Below, piece after piece: positions 1 to 8,171 of a DNA stretch of 20,108 bases. The stretch's first letter is position 1, and every line of letters starts with the position of its first letter. Below the pieces are notes generated by a model. The model did no database searches. It was not told the origin of the DNA and saw only the letters and a program-made list of their open reading frames with translations. Origin of the DNA: Spirochaetales bacterium (GTDB lineage Bacteria > Spirochaetota > Spirochaetia > Treponematales > UBA12059); the NCBI GenBank assembly GCA_004525355.1, contig SPCK01000003.1:1-20108 (forward strand), in the 5' to 3' direction. Made by a program: the position numbers and the translations under genes.

Positions 1-429
1 CATCTTTCAGACGCCGCGCTCATCTCGGTGCACGCGCTCGCGGGACTGGCCGCGGAACCCGGTCGACTCGTGCAGGGCAAGGCCTTGGCCTCAGCCATAG
101 GCGCCAGCGAGAACCACCTGGCCAAGGTAATGCAGCGCCTGGTCAAAACAGGTTTCGTTCGATCGGTAAAAGGCCCCAGCGGGGGGTTCGCCCTGGCCAT
201 ACAGGCAAGGGACATCACCTTCCGGGCTGCCATAGAGGCGGTGGACGGCCCGTTGAGCGGCGATTTCTGTCCATTCAGCACCGATCACTGCAATCCGGCC
301 AACTGTATTTTCGGGCATGCGATATCGACCCACGCCGGCGAGCTGGTACGCTATCTTGAAAAGCGGACCATAGGCGATATCGGCGTGAATGGCAACATCA
401 TGCCGGCGCTGCGAGGCACGGCGAAGTAA
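1..429 (+). CDS. Rrf2-family Fe-S transcriptional regulator (5' end outside window)
   Basis: Reading in frame from base 1 gives 142 residues and a TAA stop at 427-429. The first visible residues, HLSDAALISVHALAGLA, align with the usual Rrf2 beginning, so only a few residues are missing and the GTG at base 28 is not the real start. A winged-helix DNA-binding region follows (visible residues 1-65, including GASENHLAKVMQRLV and the wing-like GPSGGFAL). Three cysteines at visible residues 90, 97 and 102 (C-x6-C-x4-C) lie where IscR, NsrR and RirA bind an Fe-S cluster, so it probably senses iron, oxygen, nitric oxide or cluster status. The spacing does not match IscR exactly, so I give no symbol. 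The Fe-S protein gene 118 bp downstream is a likely target or operon partner. Confidence 0.9.
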   Translation, partial: HLSDAALISVHALAGLAAEPGRLVQGKALASAIGASENHLAKVMQRLVKTGFVRSVKGPSGGFALAIQARDITFRAAIEAVDGPLSGDFCPFSTDHCNPANCIFGHAISTHAGELVRYLEKRTIGDIGVNGNIMPALRGTAK

Positions 430-455
430 CGCGTTCCCGGCGAAGTAACGCGTTC
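419..455. repeat. Tandem 18-bp direct repeat across the rrf2 stop codon
   Basis: CGGCGAAGTAACGCGTTC occurs at 419-436 and again, identically, at 438-455, giving a 19-bp period. Each copy contains the 8-bp palindrome AACGCGTT. The first copy includes the TAA stop of the Rrf2 gene. This could be a slippage duplication or a pair of operator half-sites about two helical turns apart. Function is not established. Confidence 0.85.
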
Positions 456-483
456 GCGGAAGAGACCGAGACTGACGGTGTCG

Positions 484-506
484 CGATATCTGTAAAAGGC
501 ATATCG
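484..506. promoter_or_regulatory. Inverted repeat upstream of the Fe-S protein gene
   Basis: CGATAT (484-489) and ATATCG (501-506) form an exact inverted repeat with an 11-base gap, about 40 bp before the start codon at 548. Its size suits a dimeric regulator such as the adjacent Rrf2 protein. No convincing -35/-10 pair was found nearby, so the operator role is inference. Confidence 0.35.
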
Positions 507-547
507 GTACCAAAAAGCGTGAATATACTGCCAACGAGGAGGGTACG

Positions 548-1519
548 ATGAAGAGGACGGTAATAGAGATCGACGAAGTCTTGTGCGACGGTTGCGGCCT
601 GTGCGCCTCAGGATGTCATGAATCCGCCATTCAGATAATAGAAGGCAAGGCACGCCTGGTTGGTGACAGCCTGTGCGACGGCCTGGGGGCCTGCATCGGG
701 GAGTGCCCGCAGGGAGCCATAACCGTTATCGAGCGTGAAGCCGAAGAGTACGACGAGGCATCCGTGATCGAGCGCATAGCGCCGCAGGGCCAGGCTACCA
801 TAGCCGCCCACCTTTCGCATCTGCGGGAGCATGGGCAGGATACCTGGCTGGGGCAGGGCATCGCTGCCCTCAAGGCCAGGGGCGTTGTCATTCCGGGCTT
901 CGAGACGACGCACAAACCGAAACCGGCAGACGCCCCAAGCGCGGGCGCCGGCTTTTCGGCCATGGGCGCCGGGCAGCCGTTGACTCTGCTGTCGAAGCAG
1001 GCTGCCGCGCCCGGTCAACACAGTTATCCGGGTTGCCCGGGATCGATGGCGCGCTCCTTTCCGTCGGCCGGAGGGACTGCCTCAGGCACTCGTGCGCAGG
1101 CTGTCAGCCCTGCAACCCACGCGGGCGGCGCGGCCGGAATGGGCTCCAGGCTGGAGCAATGGCCGGTACAGCTGCACTTGATCAATCCGCGGGCTCCGTA
1201 CTTCCGCGGTGCCGACATACTCATAGCCGCCGACTGTACGGCCTTTGCCTGCGGCGCCTTTCACCAAGCCCTGCTGGCCGGTCGTCGGCTGGTCATAGCC
1301 TGTCCCAAACTGGACAGCGGCAAGGAAATCTACGCGGACAAGATACGGGCCTTGGTTGAAGAGTCCGAAGTCGCGTCGATCACGGTGGCCATCATGGACG
1401 TGCCCTGTTGTGGCGGGCTCAAGCGTCTGGTGGACGGAGCTCTCGCTGGCGCGGGCAGGGTGGTGCCGGTCAACACCGTGGTCGTCTCGTCGCAGGGTGG
1501 CAGCCTTACCTGGCTTTAG
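548..1519 (+). CDS. Ferredoxin-like 4Fe-4S protein with cysteine-rich C-terminal domain
   Basis: 323 residues, ATG preceded by a strong GGAGGG ribosome site. The N-terminus is a two-cluster ferredoxin fold: C13-x2-C16-x2-C19-x3-C23 is complete, whereas the second motif (C43, C49, C53 followed by Pro) has Leu46 where the second cysteine would be, so the second cluster has three cysteine ligands or is a 3Fe-4S type. A Pro/Ala/Gly-rich linker (about residues 120-200) contains a CPGS motif at C163. The C-terminal domain (about 203-323) has WPVQLHLINPRAPYFRGADI followed by C230, C235, a CPK motif (C252) and VPCCGG (C287, C288). I recall this overall arrangement from anaerobes as an uncharacterised '4Fe-4S binding protein'. 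No signal peptide, so cytoplasmic. A redox or electron-transfer role fits the Rrf2 gene next to it; the actual reaction is unknown. Confidence 0.85.
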   Translation: MKRTVIEIDEVLCDGCGLCASGCHESAIQIIEGKARLVGDSLCDGLGACIGECPQGAITVIEREAEEYDEASVIERIAPQGQATIAAHLSHLREHGQDTWLGQGIAALKARGVVIPGFETTHKPKPADAPSAGAGFSAMGAGQPLTLLSKQAAAPGQHSYPGCPGSMARSFPSAGGTASGTRAQAVSPATHAGGAAGMGSRLEQWPVQLHLINPRAPYFRGADILIAADCTAFACGAFHQALLAGRRLVIACPKLDSGKEIYADKIRALVEESEVASITVAIMDVPCCGGLKRLVDGALAGAGRVVPVNTVVVSSQGGSLTWL

Positions 1520-1634
1520 CACCTCGGATTCCCGGCAGGATTTTTCAGGGGCGCGTCCCGGCCCCGATTGGGGCCGGGATCGGGCTCTCGCTGCAATCTC
1601 TCGGGCGCCCGGCCTTCTGGCCGGCTCAAACCGA

Positions 1635-1668
1635 GGCGCGTCTCCTCCCGGAGCCGCGCCCTTTTTTT
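1635..1668 (+). terminator. Intrinsic terminator after the Fe-S protein gene
   Basis: GGCGCG (1635-1640) pairs with CGCGCC (1655-1660). After one T/C mismatch, CTCC (1642-1645) pairs with GGAG (1650-1653) around the loop TCCC. Seven T residues follow at 1662-1668. It lies 115 bp past the stop codon and should end the rrf2 / Fe-S transcript. Confidence 0.85.
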
Positions 1669-1841
1669 ACCGTGCGCCCGCGAGGATTTTCGCTTTATCC
1701 CTCGCGCCGGGCTGCTGTGAATGCCGCCAATATGCCGCGTTTCCGATCGTTTTCGAATTCGCGGTCTCCAGAGGCTCGTTGGCCTTACGCAGATCTCGTA
1801 GCCTTTCCCGTCATGGCAGGAAAAAAATAAACCGTGAATGT

Positions 1842-1869
1842 GGTGTTTTTCACACTTTTTAGTGTCACC
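1842..1869. promoter_or_regulatory. Nested inverted repeats, possible operator
   Basis: ACACT (1852-1856) and AGTGT (1861-1865) are an exact inverted repeat with a TTTT gap. GTGT (1843-1846) and ACAC (1852-1855) form a second one with a 5-base gap, and outer GGTG (1842-1845) and CACC (1866-1869) also pair. It lies about 150 bp upstream of the chemoreceptor start. It could be a regulator site or weak RNA structure; no known consensus was matched. Confidence 0.25.
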
Positions 1870-1975
1870 ATGGCGCTGCAAACCGCACTGTTTGCGAGTA
1901 AAGCGAAGAATGCTGGAAAAGCAACCGACTATTCCAACAGCATGCAAATACATAACCGACTTGATAATTTTGCTC

Positions 1976-2001
1976 ACCGATAAACGATATCAGGGTATAA
2001 T
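1976..2001 (+). promoter_or_regulatory. Candidate promoter elements for the chemoreceptor gene
   Basis: ACCGATAA at 1976-1983 matches 7 of 8 bases of the FliA/sigma-28 -10 element (GCCGATAA) that often drives chemotaxis genes, but no good TAAA element lies 15 bp upstream. TATAAT at 1996-2001 is a perfect sigma-70 -10 hexamer, without a good -35 at 17 bp, and it would leave a leader of only about 12 bases. AGGAG at 2008-2012, 7 bases before the GTG, is the ribosome site. Which -10 is used cannot be settled from sequence. Confidence 0.35.
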
Positions 2002-2019
2002 ACGGCTAGGAGTCCGACC

Positions 2020-4197
2020 GTGAAAATTCGCAGCAAGATACTGATACCGGTAATCACTGTCTCCGCTATCCTGTTTGGCGCCGCGGCAGCTATCGCTGTC
2101 ATTACCACGGTTCAAGGGGGAATTGAGGGGGCCAAGAAGCAAGTAGTTGCCGCGGCCGAGCGTTATGCGTTCAGTATCGAGGCAAGCCTGGAAAGCCCTT
2201 TCGCCACCGTCCGTACGTTGACCGCGATCTATGAAGGATACGAGTCCATGGACTTGGCCACGCGCCGATCCGATTTCGCCAACCTGCTCCATACAATTCT
2301 CGCGAAGAATGAGAATTTCCTCTCCGCGTGGACTGCTTGGGCACCTGGTGCTTTTGATGGGCTTGATGAAAACTTCAAGGACCGACGGTACGGCACGGAG
2401 AACGGCGCCTTCGCGTACGAATTCATCCGGGACAAGGATACTATCATCGGGCGTAACCTGGCCGATTCCATACGGTTGGAAAAGCGCTACATCACGTCCT
2501 ACATGACGCTGTCCGAAACCATCGTGGGTCCGTATCAACCTGAAACCTCCACCAGCGGCCTCGAGGTATTCTCCATCGTTTCGGCCATCGTCAATAATGG
2601 CCGCGCCGTGGGCGTGGTCGGGGTCGAAGTGGACGCCAAGGCCTATCGGGACGCGATCGCCAGTATCATGCTTGTACGCGAGGGCCGGGCTGCCTTGCTG
2701 GACAGCGACTACGTGTTCCTCTGGCATCCTGATCCTGGCACTATCGGTCGCTCGATCACCAGCATCGACACGACGCGGTCCGAGGAGGCCAAGGCAGTCC
2801 GGGACGGCATGCAGTACTCGGTTGACTACAAGGAACCGGACGAGCAGGACTATTACCGGATATTCACGCCCATCAAGGTTGCTCTGACCAACAAGCCCTG
2901 GTCGCTCATGCTCGAGACCCCCCTGACCACGATCCGAAAGGATTCCGGCGTCGATGGGCTTATGTTCATGCTGTTCGCCGCGTTCGCCGCGGTCATCGTG
3001 GGGCAATTCCTGGTCATGTTCGTCATCGCGGGCATCGTCGCCAAGCCGGCAAGGCTGGCCGATGACCTCCTGCGGGACATAGCCGAGGGGGAAGGTGACC
3101 TGACGCGCCGCCTGGGCATCAAGGCCCGGGATGAGATCGGGCAGTTCTCGCGATCGTTCGACCTGTTCTCGGAGAAACTGTCGGGCATCATAGGCGGAAT
3201 CAAGGACGCGGTAGCCGAGCTCAAGGAGCATTCCGCCCAGCTGGACGTCGAGGTCAAGGAAGCGTCGCACGCGGCTGAAAAGATCGACGGGGCCATCGAT
3301 GCCGTGGTCGAGCGTACGATCAACCAGGCAGCCAGCGTGGAGGAGGTTTCCTCCACCGTGGAACAGATAACCCGGAACATCGAATCGCTGGACAACATGA
3401 TCGAGCGACAGAGGAACGGCGTCGCGGAGTCTTCCGCGTCGATAGAAGAGATGGTGAGCAACATCAGTGCCATCTCCCGTAACATGGACTCGTTTACCGA
3501 ATATATGGGCAAACTCGTCGTCTCGAGCGACGCGGGAAAGGCCAAGCTGGCGGGCGTAGGCGACCTGGTCCGGGATATTTCCACCCGTTCCCAAGTCCTG
3601 ATAGATGCCAACAAGGTGATCCAGGCAATAGCGGGGCAGACCAATCTCCTGGCAATGAACGCGGCCATAGAGGCTGCCCACGCGGGAGATGCCGGCGCCG
3701 GCTTCGCGGTTGTAGCCGACGAGATCCGCAAGCTTGCCGAGCTGTCTGCCGGCCGGTCCAAGGAGATAGCAGGAAACGTCAAAACCATTCGGGGCGGAAT
3801 CGACCGCGTGGTCATCTCCTCCGTAGAGGCGGAGAAGGCCTTTACGGAAATATTGACGCTGGTGCGCACGGTCAGCGATCTGCAGGAAGAGGTAAAGCGC
3901 GCGGTCGCGGAGCAGGATACCGGCTCCAAGCAGGTGCTTGAGGCGCTCGCCCAAATCAGGAATATTACCGACGAAGTCCGGGGTGCGTCATCGGAGATGA
4001 CGGACGGCGCGGGAGCCATGGGCGCGGAGATGCGCAACTTGCTGACGATAACGGAGGACCTCAAGCGGAGCATGCAGGACATCGGTGCGGAGTCAGAGAA
4101 TATAAAGGCCATCAGCGCCCGCGTCGCCAGCGTCGGGGAGCGCACGACCAAGCTCATCCTTCATGTCGAGGAAGGTACAGATCGCTTCAAGGTTTGA
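2020..4197 (+). CDS. Methyl-accepting chemotaxis protein, dCache type
   Basis: 725 residues from a GTG with AGGAG 7 bases upstream. A first membrane helix (about 8-30) is followed by a periplasmic ligand-binding region of about 280 residues with dCache-like features (the WAPGAFDG area, paired sensing modules), a second membrane helix (about 313-341), a HAMP segment (about 342-395) and a long coiled-coil cytoplasmic domain. The conserved signalling hairpin is seen as [20 protein letters not shown] and the following [14 protein letters not shown] (about 534-575). The protein ends in GTDRFKV without the CheR/CheB-binding pentapeptide, so adaptation would rely on other receptors or on direct recruitment. 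It sits at the inner membrane and signals through CheW-CheA to the flagella. The ligand is unknown. It converges on the lpd gene and has its own promoter region, so a link to the neighbouring uptake genes is only a possibility. Confidence 0.95.
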   Translation: MKIRSKILIPVITVSAILFGAAAAIAVITTVQGGIEGAKKQVVAAAERYAFSIEASLESPFATVRTLTAIYEGYESMDLATRRSDFANLLHTILAKNENFLSAWTAWAPGAFDGLDENFKDRRYGTENGAFAYEFIRDKDTIIGRNLADSIRLEKRYITSYMTLSETIVGPYQPETSTSGLEVFSIVSAIVNNGRAVGVVGVEVDAKAYRDAIASIMLVREGRAALLDSDYVFLWHPDPGTIGRSITSIDTTRSEEAKAVRDGMQYSVDYKEPDEQDYYRIFTPIKVALTNKPWSLMLETPLTTIRKDSGVDGLMFMLFAAFAAVIVGQFLVMFVIAGIVAKPARLADDLLRDIAEGEGDLTRRLGIKARDEIGQFSRSFDLFSEKLSGIIGGIKDAVAELKEHSAQLDVEVKEASHAAEKIDGAIDAVVERTINQAASVEEVSSTVEQITRNIESLDNMIERQRNGVAESSASIEEMVSNISAISRNMDSFTEYMGKLVVSSDAGKAKLAGVGDLVRDISTRSQVLIDANKVIQAIAGQTNLLAMNAAIEAAHAGDAGAGFAVVADEIRKLAELSAGRSKEIAGNVKTIRGGIDRVVISSVEAEKAFTEILTLVRTVSDLQEEVKRAVAEQDTGSKQVLEALAQIRNITDEVRGASSEMTDGAGAMGAEMRNLLTITEDLKRSMQDIGAESENIKAISARVASVGERTTKLILHVEEGTDRFKV

Positions 4198-4316
4198 GTG
4201 CAAAACGTTCACGTGTTGTGATTGATGCGATAGGTAGACCCGCTCTTTCTTGCCAGCAAGGACATTTTGGCCTTGAGTCTGTTGTGACATTCGTCCAATA
4301 GACGGTTGTATTGACT

Positions 4317-5738
4317 TTACACGTGTATTGCCCGGCCAAGCCCCACTTTGGCTGCCTCCATGATGCCTTCCGACAGGGTCGGGTGGGCGTGTATAATGTC
4401 GGCGACATCTTCGATGGTAAGCTCGGCATGAGATGCGAGCAATAGCTCGTGGATGGTGTCGGTGGCACCCGATCCGACGATGGACGCCCCCAGGATCGCA
4501 CCTGAGTCCGGCGAAAATACGATCTTGACCTGGCCATCGGGTGCCTCGGTCGCGACAGCTTTACCTATGCCGCGGAAGGGGAAGCGGGCTAGCTCGAAGC
4601 GAACTGCCAGCTCTCTGGCCTTCTTCTCCGACAGGCCAAAGGAAGCGACTTCGGGTTTGCAGTAGACGGCGCTTGGTATGGTGTATGGGTTGATTCTTGA
4701 TTCATGCGGTTCCGGTGTGCCTTTGAACAGATGTGCGATATGCTCTGCGGCAATTTCGCCTGCCTTTGACGCGACGTGGGCCAATTGCGGCTGTCTTGTT
4801 ATATCGCCGATCGCGTAGACCCCGGCCGCTGATGTCTCGTAGAAGTCGCCGGTCTCCACATATCCGCAGGTCAACCTGATGCCGAGTGCCTCAAGGCCAA
4901 GGTTTTCGGTGTTGGGGTCCCTTCCCACGGAGATGAGTACCTTCTCGGCCTCCAAGATGCTCGAAGTGCCGTCCTTTAGGGTTAGGGCAACCGAAACCAT
5001 CGATCCTGAAACGGTAGCTTTTTCAGCCCGGGTACCGGTGTATATGCGCACGCCACGTGCGATAAAGGCTCTCGCGACGATTTTTGCCGATTCCTCATCC
5101 TCGAGCGGAAGAACCTGGTCCAACAGTTCCACGATAGTAACCTCGACTCCGAAGGATCGAAGGACATATGCAAATTCCATGCCGATAGCGCCAGCACCGA
5201 GTATTATGATACTTTTCGGGAGACGTTCCGACATAAGGAGTCCAGTCGACGACAGAAAAAATATTTCATCAATTGTGAAGTTGGGGATCGACCGTGACCG
5301 GGAACCGGTGGCCAGAATAATGGCCTTGCCACGGATCGTCTCTGTGCCGCTACCGGTATCGATCAGGACGCCGTGTGCATCGGACATAGTCCCGGTTCCT
5401 CCAATGTATGCGATCTTGTTCTTCTTGAGGAGGTACTGGACCCCCTTGGACAACCTGTCCGCGGCGAGCCGAGAAGCCTCCCAAATGGTCGAATAGTTGA
5501 ATCCGGCCAGATCTACGACGGCTCCGGCCTTTTCGAGCAAGGCTTTGCCGTCGCTGTACAGGTTGGCTTGGTGTATGAGCGCCTTGGATGGTATACAACC
5601 AATATTGAGGCAGACGCCGCCGGGTGAGTCTTTTTCTATCACGGCGACGCTGAGGCCAAGTTGTGCGGCCCGGATACTTGCTACATAGCCGCCAGGTCCC
5701 GCACCGAGGATTACCACATCAAATGAACGTTCCGCCAT
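4317..5738 (-). CDS. lpd: Dihydrolipoamide dehydrogenase (E3 of 2-oxoacid dehydrogenase complex)
   Basis: 473 residues. The chosen ATG (5736-5738, start MAERSFDVVILGAG) has AAGGAG 8 bases upstream. The same frame stays open to 5867, but that extension overlaps lplA and does not resemble the family. FAD-binding motif GAGPGGYVA (12-20), redox-active disulfide CLNIGC (C43, C48), NAD-binding GAGAIGMEF near residue 190, second FAD contact YAIGD, and the catalytic His-Glu in HAHPTLSE near the C-terminus are all present, so it should be active. It reoxidises the dihydrolipoyl group on E2 and reduces NAD+. There is no N-terminal lipoyl domain, unlike some AcoL proteins. It is the second gene of an operon with lplA (58-bp gap). 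The matching E1 and E2 genes are at 11810-15099, so E3 is made from a separate transcript. Confidence 0.97.
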   Translation of the reverse strand: MAERSFDVVILGAGPGGYVASIRAAQLGLSVAVIEKDSPGGVCLNIGCIPSKALIHQANLYSDGKALLEKAGAVVDLAGFNYSTIWEASRLAADRLSKGVQYLLKKNKIAYIGGTGTMSDAHGVLIDTGSGTETIRGKAIILATGSRSRSIPNFTIDEIFFLSSTGLLMSERLPKSIIILGAGAIGMEFAYVLRSFGVEVTIVELLDQVLPLEDEESAKIVARAFIARGVRIYTGTRAEKATVSGSMVSVALTLKDGTSSILEAEKVLISVGRDPNTENLGLEALGIRLTCGYVETGDFYETSAAGVYAIGDITRQPQLAHVASKAGEIAAEHIAHLFKGTPEPHESRINPYTIPSAVYCKPEVASFGLSEKKARELAVRFELARFPFRGIGKAVATEAPDGQVKIVFSPDSGAILGASIVGSGATDTIHELLLASHAELTIEDVADIIHAHPTLSEGIMEAAKVGLGRAIHV

Positions 5739-5796
5739 TGCACAAGCTCCTTGTTTGAGATACCTATTGAATTCATCAGCTGAAATCGTGCCAACC

Positions 5797-6732
5797 TTAG
5801 CTATGCATAAGCACCCGAATTTCTTCCAGTATTCTGGTGGAAAATGGTTTTGCCTGGAGGCGGACAAGGTTCGTCTCGATATGCCTGTCCGATGCGATGT
5901 CCTTGAGGCCTTGCGTTACTGGGAGCCTGGAAACAGAAGTGCTTTCGACAAGCCCAGCACGGACACGAACTGTCACCAGGTGACTGAAGGTCTGGACATG
6001 TACGACGAATGGCGGAGTCAAACCGTAGGCCCACTCATTTGTCGCTAGCCTGGTTCTTTCCTGTTTTTGCCTGACGTTGTCGACAAGCCCAAGGGGCAAG
6101 ACTCCAGGCTCCTTGCCCGTGATGGAATACGACAGGTTTTTCATGACTTTCTGGACGGTGAGCCCTGGATGTATGTCGCACAGGTTAACCGGCGATGCTG
6201 AAACCGACGCAATGGAGTAGTCGTCCTGCGTCTCGATACCCCCCAGGCATTCGTGTAGACACTGCATGTCGGCTTTTACGAGTACGGTCCCGTGGTGCAA
6301 TACTGAGGCCCTATCGAACCGACGCGCGGTGCCGGATACTTTCCTACCGCCATACCCGGTAGTTTCAGTGCAGTATATTCCGCCATGTGCTCCCGGTGCT
6401 ACCTCGACCCCGCAGCTGGAGATTCCCCTGGCCACGGCTTCCAACTCAGCATCTTGGTCGTGCCCGTGACGCGGTATGATAAAGGCCCAATTCAAATTGC
6501 CCTCATCATGGTATACCGCGCCTCCGCCCGATGAGCGTCTGTAAAAAGGGATTGTAGCGTCATAGGCCACCTCGCGCCACGGGTTCTGATTCCTGCCAAT
6601 TATTACCGATGGTCGATTGATATAGAAGAGAATGAATGCCTGATCCGCCTGCAATGTCTCAAGAAGGATATTCTCGAGCGCCAGATGGTCGAGCGGGTCG
6701 TGACCCCCAACAAGGAAAGGTGTATATCGCAT
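5797..6732 (-). CDS. lplA: Lipoate-protein ligase A
   Basis: 311 residues from ATG 6730-6732 (MRYTPFLVGGHDPLDHLALE), which lines up with the E. coli LplA start. An in-frame ATG at 6808-6810 would add 26 unrelated residues and place the start inside a regulatory dyad; neither start has a strong ribosome site, so the start is less certain than the gene. Signature motifs are RRSSGGGAVYHDEGN (65-79), GGRKVSG with catalytic Lys131, and HHGTVLV. The C-terminal accessory domain is present (NEWAYG region), as in single-chain LplA. It activates free lipoate with ATP and transfers it to a lysine of lipoyl domains, here most likely Lys43 of the E2 at 13822-15099. It is first in an operon with lpd, which suggests the complex relies on scavenged lipoate. 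Confidence 0.95.
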   Translation of the reverse strand: MRYTPFLVGGHDPLDHLALENILLETLQADQAFILFYINRPSVIIGRNQNPWREVAYDATIPFYRRSSGGGAVYHDEGNLNWAFIIPRHGHDQDAELEAVARGISSCGVEVAPGAHGGIYCTETTGYGGRKVSGTARRFDRASVLHHGTVLVKADMQCLHECLGGIETQDDYSIASVSASPVNLCDIHPGLTVQKVMKNLSYSITGKEPGVLPLGLVDNVRQKQERTRLATNEWAYGLTPPFVVHVQTFSHLVTVRVRAGLVESTSVSRLPVTQGLKDIASDRHIETNLVRLQAKPFSTRILEEIRVLMHS

Positions 6733-6790
6733 AGTTGAGATACTGTATCGGAGATATGTATATTCCGTAAATAGAGGTGTTCTGGTTATG

Positions 6791-6844
6791 CCTGTTGCAA
6801 TACTGAACATCCCCAGAACGATTACTGTTCCAATATGGAGCAGT
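6791..6844. promoter_or_regulatory. Tandem dyads: probable upstream activator sites for the TRAP operon
   Basis: At 6824-6844 the arms ACTGTTCCA and TGGAGCAGT flank ATA; the arms are inverted copies with one mismatch. A weaker relative starts exactly 33 bp earlier (6791-6810: CCTGTTGCA, ATA, CTGAACAT). The same half-site occurs twice before the E1alpha gene. The sites lie about 125-180 bp upstream of the sigma-54 promoter, the usual place for enhancer-binding activators. They also lie upstream of lplA on the other strand. Binding by the activator encoded at 10168-11583 is inference. Confidence 0.65.
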
Positions 6845-6968
6845 ATATTTATAAATACTATTGAACCTGTTTGACTGGCCTGACCGGTGAGGTGGCGGAC
6901 TGCCTGCTGCAGCGGCTGAATACATGCCCAAACCTTGTAGCATATTAATATCCAAGAGGACCTTGCTT

Positions 6969-6984
6969 TGGCACGTTTATTGCA
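6969..6984 (+). promoter_or_regulatory. Sigma-54 (-24/-12) promoter of dctPQM
   Basis: TGGCACGTTTATTGCA is a full match to the TGGCAC-N5-TTGCA consensus, with GG (6970-6971) and GC (6982-6983) exactly 12 bp apart. Transcription would start near 6995, giving a leader of about 74 bases before dctP. An upstream dyad pair and an in-window sigma-54 activator support it. Confidence 0.88.
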
Positions 6985-7068
6985 TTATAGAAATATGACT
7001 CTCATATTCGTCGTCAATTTAATGGACGGCGGTATCATAGGATGCGAGCACGTTTGTAGGAGGCATTA

Positions 7069-8142
7069 ATGAAGGGTACAAGGTTGGTCCTTGCAATCAC
7101 GGTAATTCTGCTGGTAACCATGTCGGTTGCCACGGTTTCCGGCCAGGCTTTCAAGCCCAAGGCTGAGTACAAGATGCAAGTGAACGTCGGTCCAGCGTTC
7201 GACTGGGGCATCGGCGCCCAGCGATGGGCTGATCTCGTCAAGGAGAAGACCGGCGGCGAGATCATCATCAAGCCATACTTCGGTTCGACACTCCTGGCGG
7301 GCAAGCAGACAAACTGGTATCAGGCTGTCGCTGATGGCAGTATCGACTTCGTTGTCGAGTCGACGATTAACGCTTCCAGCGTAATCAAGTCGCTCAACCT
7401 GTTCAACCTGCCCTTCCTTATGAGTTCTTATGATGACGCTGACAAGATTGAGAACGGCAAGTCAGGTGCGATGATCATCAAGGAATTCGAGAAAGGTGGC
7501 ATCAAGTTCCTGGCGTGGGGCGAGAATGGCTTCAGGCAGGTAACGAATAGCAAGAAGCCCATTAGCTCTCCTCAGGATATGAAGGGTCTCAAGTTCCGTG
7601 TCGTTGGCTCTCCAATTTTCGTTGACATTTTCAAGCAGTTGGGCGCTGACGCGGTCAACATGAACTGGGCAGATGCGGTCACAGGTTTCCAGCAAGGAGT
7701 GGTTGACGGCCAGGAGAACCCCAAATCAGTACTTACCGTTGTCAAGATCTGGGACTACCACAAATACATGACCAACTGGTACTATGTCCTCGATCCGTTA
7801 ATTTTCGGCGTCAACGCCGATGTTTGGAAGAAGTTTCCCGCCAAATATCAGAAAGCGATCCAAGAAGCTGCGATAGAAGCAGCTGAGTATCAGAAGGCCT
7901 TGGCCCGTGCCTACCTTGATGGAACCAAGTCCCTTGACCTACTCAAGACCAAGTTCAAGGTTACCGATATGCCGATAGAGCCATTCGGACTTGCCGTATC
8001 GAATGGCATGGTTATCACTGACCTCACTCCCGCCCAGATGCAGGCTTTCAAGGATGTGATGAAACCGATCTATGACAAGTGGATTCCGTCCATCGGTAAA
8101 GGGATCTACGACGCTGCCCTGGCGGACATGAAGAAGAAATAG
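7069..8142 (+). CDS. dctP: TRAP transporter substrate-binding protein, DctP family
   Basis: 357 residues, ATG behind a strong AGGAGG. An N-terminal signal peptide (Lys/Arg then a hydrophobic stretch, about 1-26, cleavage probably after SGQA) sends it to the periplasm. The mature protein has the DctP fold signatures: GLKFRV with Arg177, the conserved position that salt-bridges the substrate carboxylate, the GVVDGQENP motif (about 210-218), and GENGFRQVTN (151-160). It captures the substrate and hands it to DctQM. The family handles C4-dicarboxylates, 2-oxoacids, lactate, sugar acids and sialic acid; the motifs seen do not choose between them. First gene of dctPQM, driven by the sigma-54 promoter at 6969, and probably the most abundant product because a stable hairpin follows it. 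Confidence 0.95.
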   Translation: MKGTRLVLAITVILLVTMSVATVSGQAFKPKAEYKMQVNVGPAFDWGIGAQRWADLVKEKTGGEIIIKPYFGSTLLAGKQTNWYQAVADGSIDFVVESTINASSVIKSLNLFNLPFLMSSYDDADKIENGKSGAMIIKEFEKGGIKFLAWGENGFRQVTNSKKPISSPQDMKGLKFRVVGSPIFVDIFKQLGADAVNMNWADAVTGFQQGVVDGQENPKSVLTVVKIWDYHKYMTNWYYVLDPLIFGVNADVWKKFPAKYQKAIQEAAIEAAEYQKALARAYLDGTKSLDLLKTKFKVTDMPIEPFGLAVSNGMVITDLTPAQMQAFKDVMKPIYDKWIPSIGKGIYDAALADMKKK

Positions 8143-8171
8143 TCTTCAGCCTTCGCTGAGAATCATGAAAG

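Larger units (their letters stand above)
1520..2019. other. 500-bp intergenic region between the Fe-S protein gene and the chemoreceptor gene
   Basis: The region holds a perfect GC-rich hairpin at 1557-1578 (CCCGGCCCC, loop GATT, GGGGCCGGG) with no T-run, a good intrinsic terminator at 1635-1668, an inverted-repeat cluster at 1842-1869, and promoter-like elements just before 2020. Open frames across 1356-1862 and 1516-1977 resemble no protein family and cross the terminator, so I call no gene. Bases 1670-1840 show nothing further that I recognise. Confidence 0.7.

Noticed and set aside
1557..1578. Perfect 9-bp GC hairpin as a terminator
   Set aside because: No T-run follows; a much better terminator lies at 1635-1668. 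It is noted as structure only.
1356..1862. Open frames crossing the end of the Fe-S gene and the following gap
   Set aside because: They run through the intrinsic terminator at 1635-1668, lack ribosome sites and show no recognisable protein features.
1990..3954. 654-codon open frame antisense to the chemoreceptor, and another at 2853-4157
   Set aside because: Shadows of the GC-rich chemoreceptor gene; their translations match no family, while the sense frame has clear membrane, HAMP and signalling domains.
4198..4316. Terminator between the convergent chemoreceptor and lpd genes
   Set aside because: Only a weak 5-bp CAAGG/CCTTG pairing without a T-run; not enough to call.
5739..5867. 43-residue N-terminal extension of lpd
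   Set aside because: It overlaps lplA, is unlike any E3, and a proper AAGGAG plus ATG is present at 5738.
6733..6850. A sigma-54 promoter facing lplA
   Set aside because: The closest minus-strand candidate has GG and GC separated by 12 bases instead of 10, so the obligatory spacing fails.
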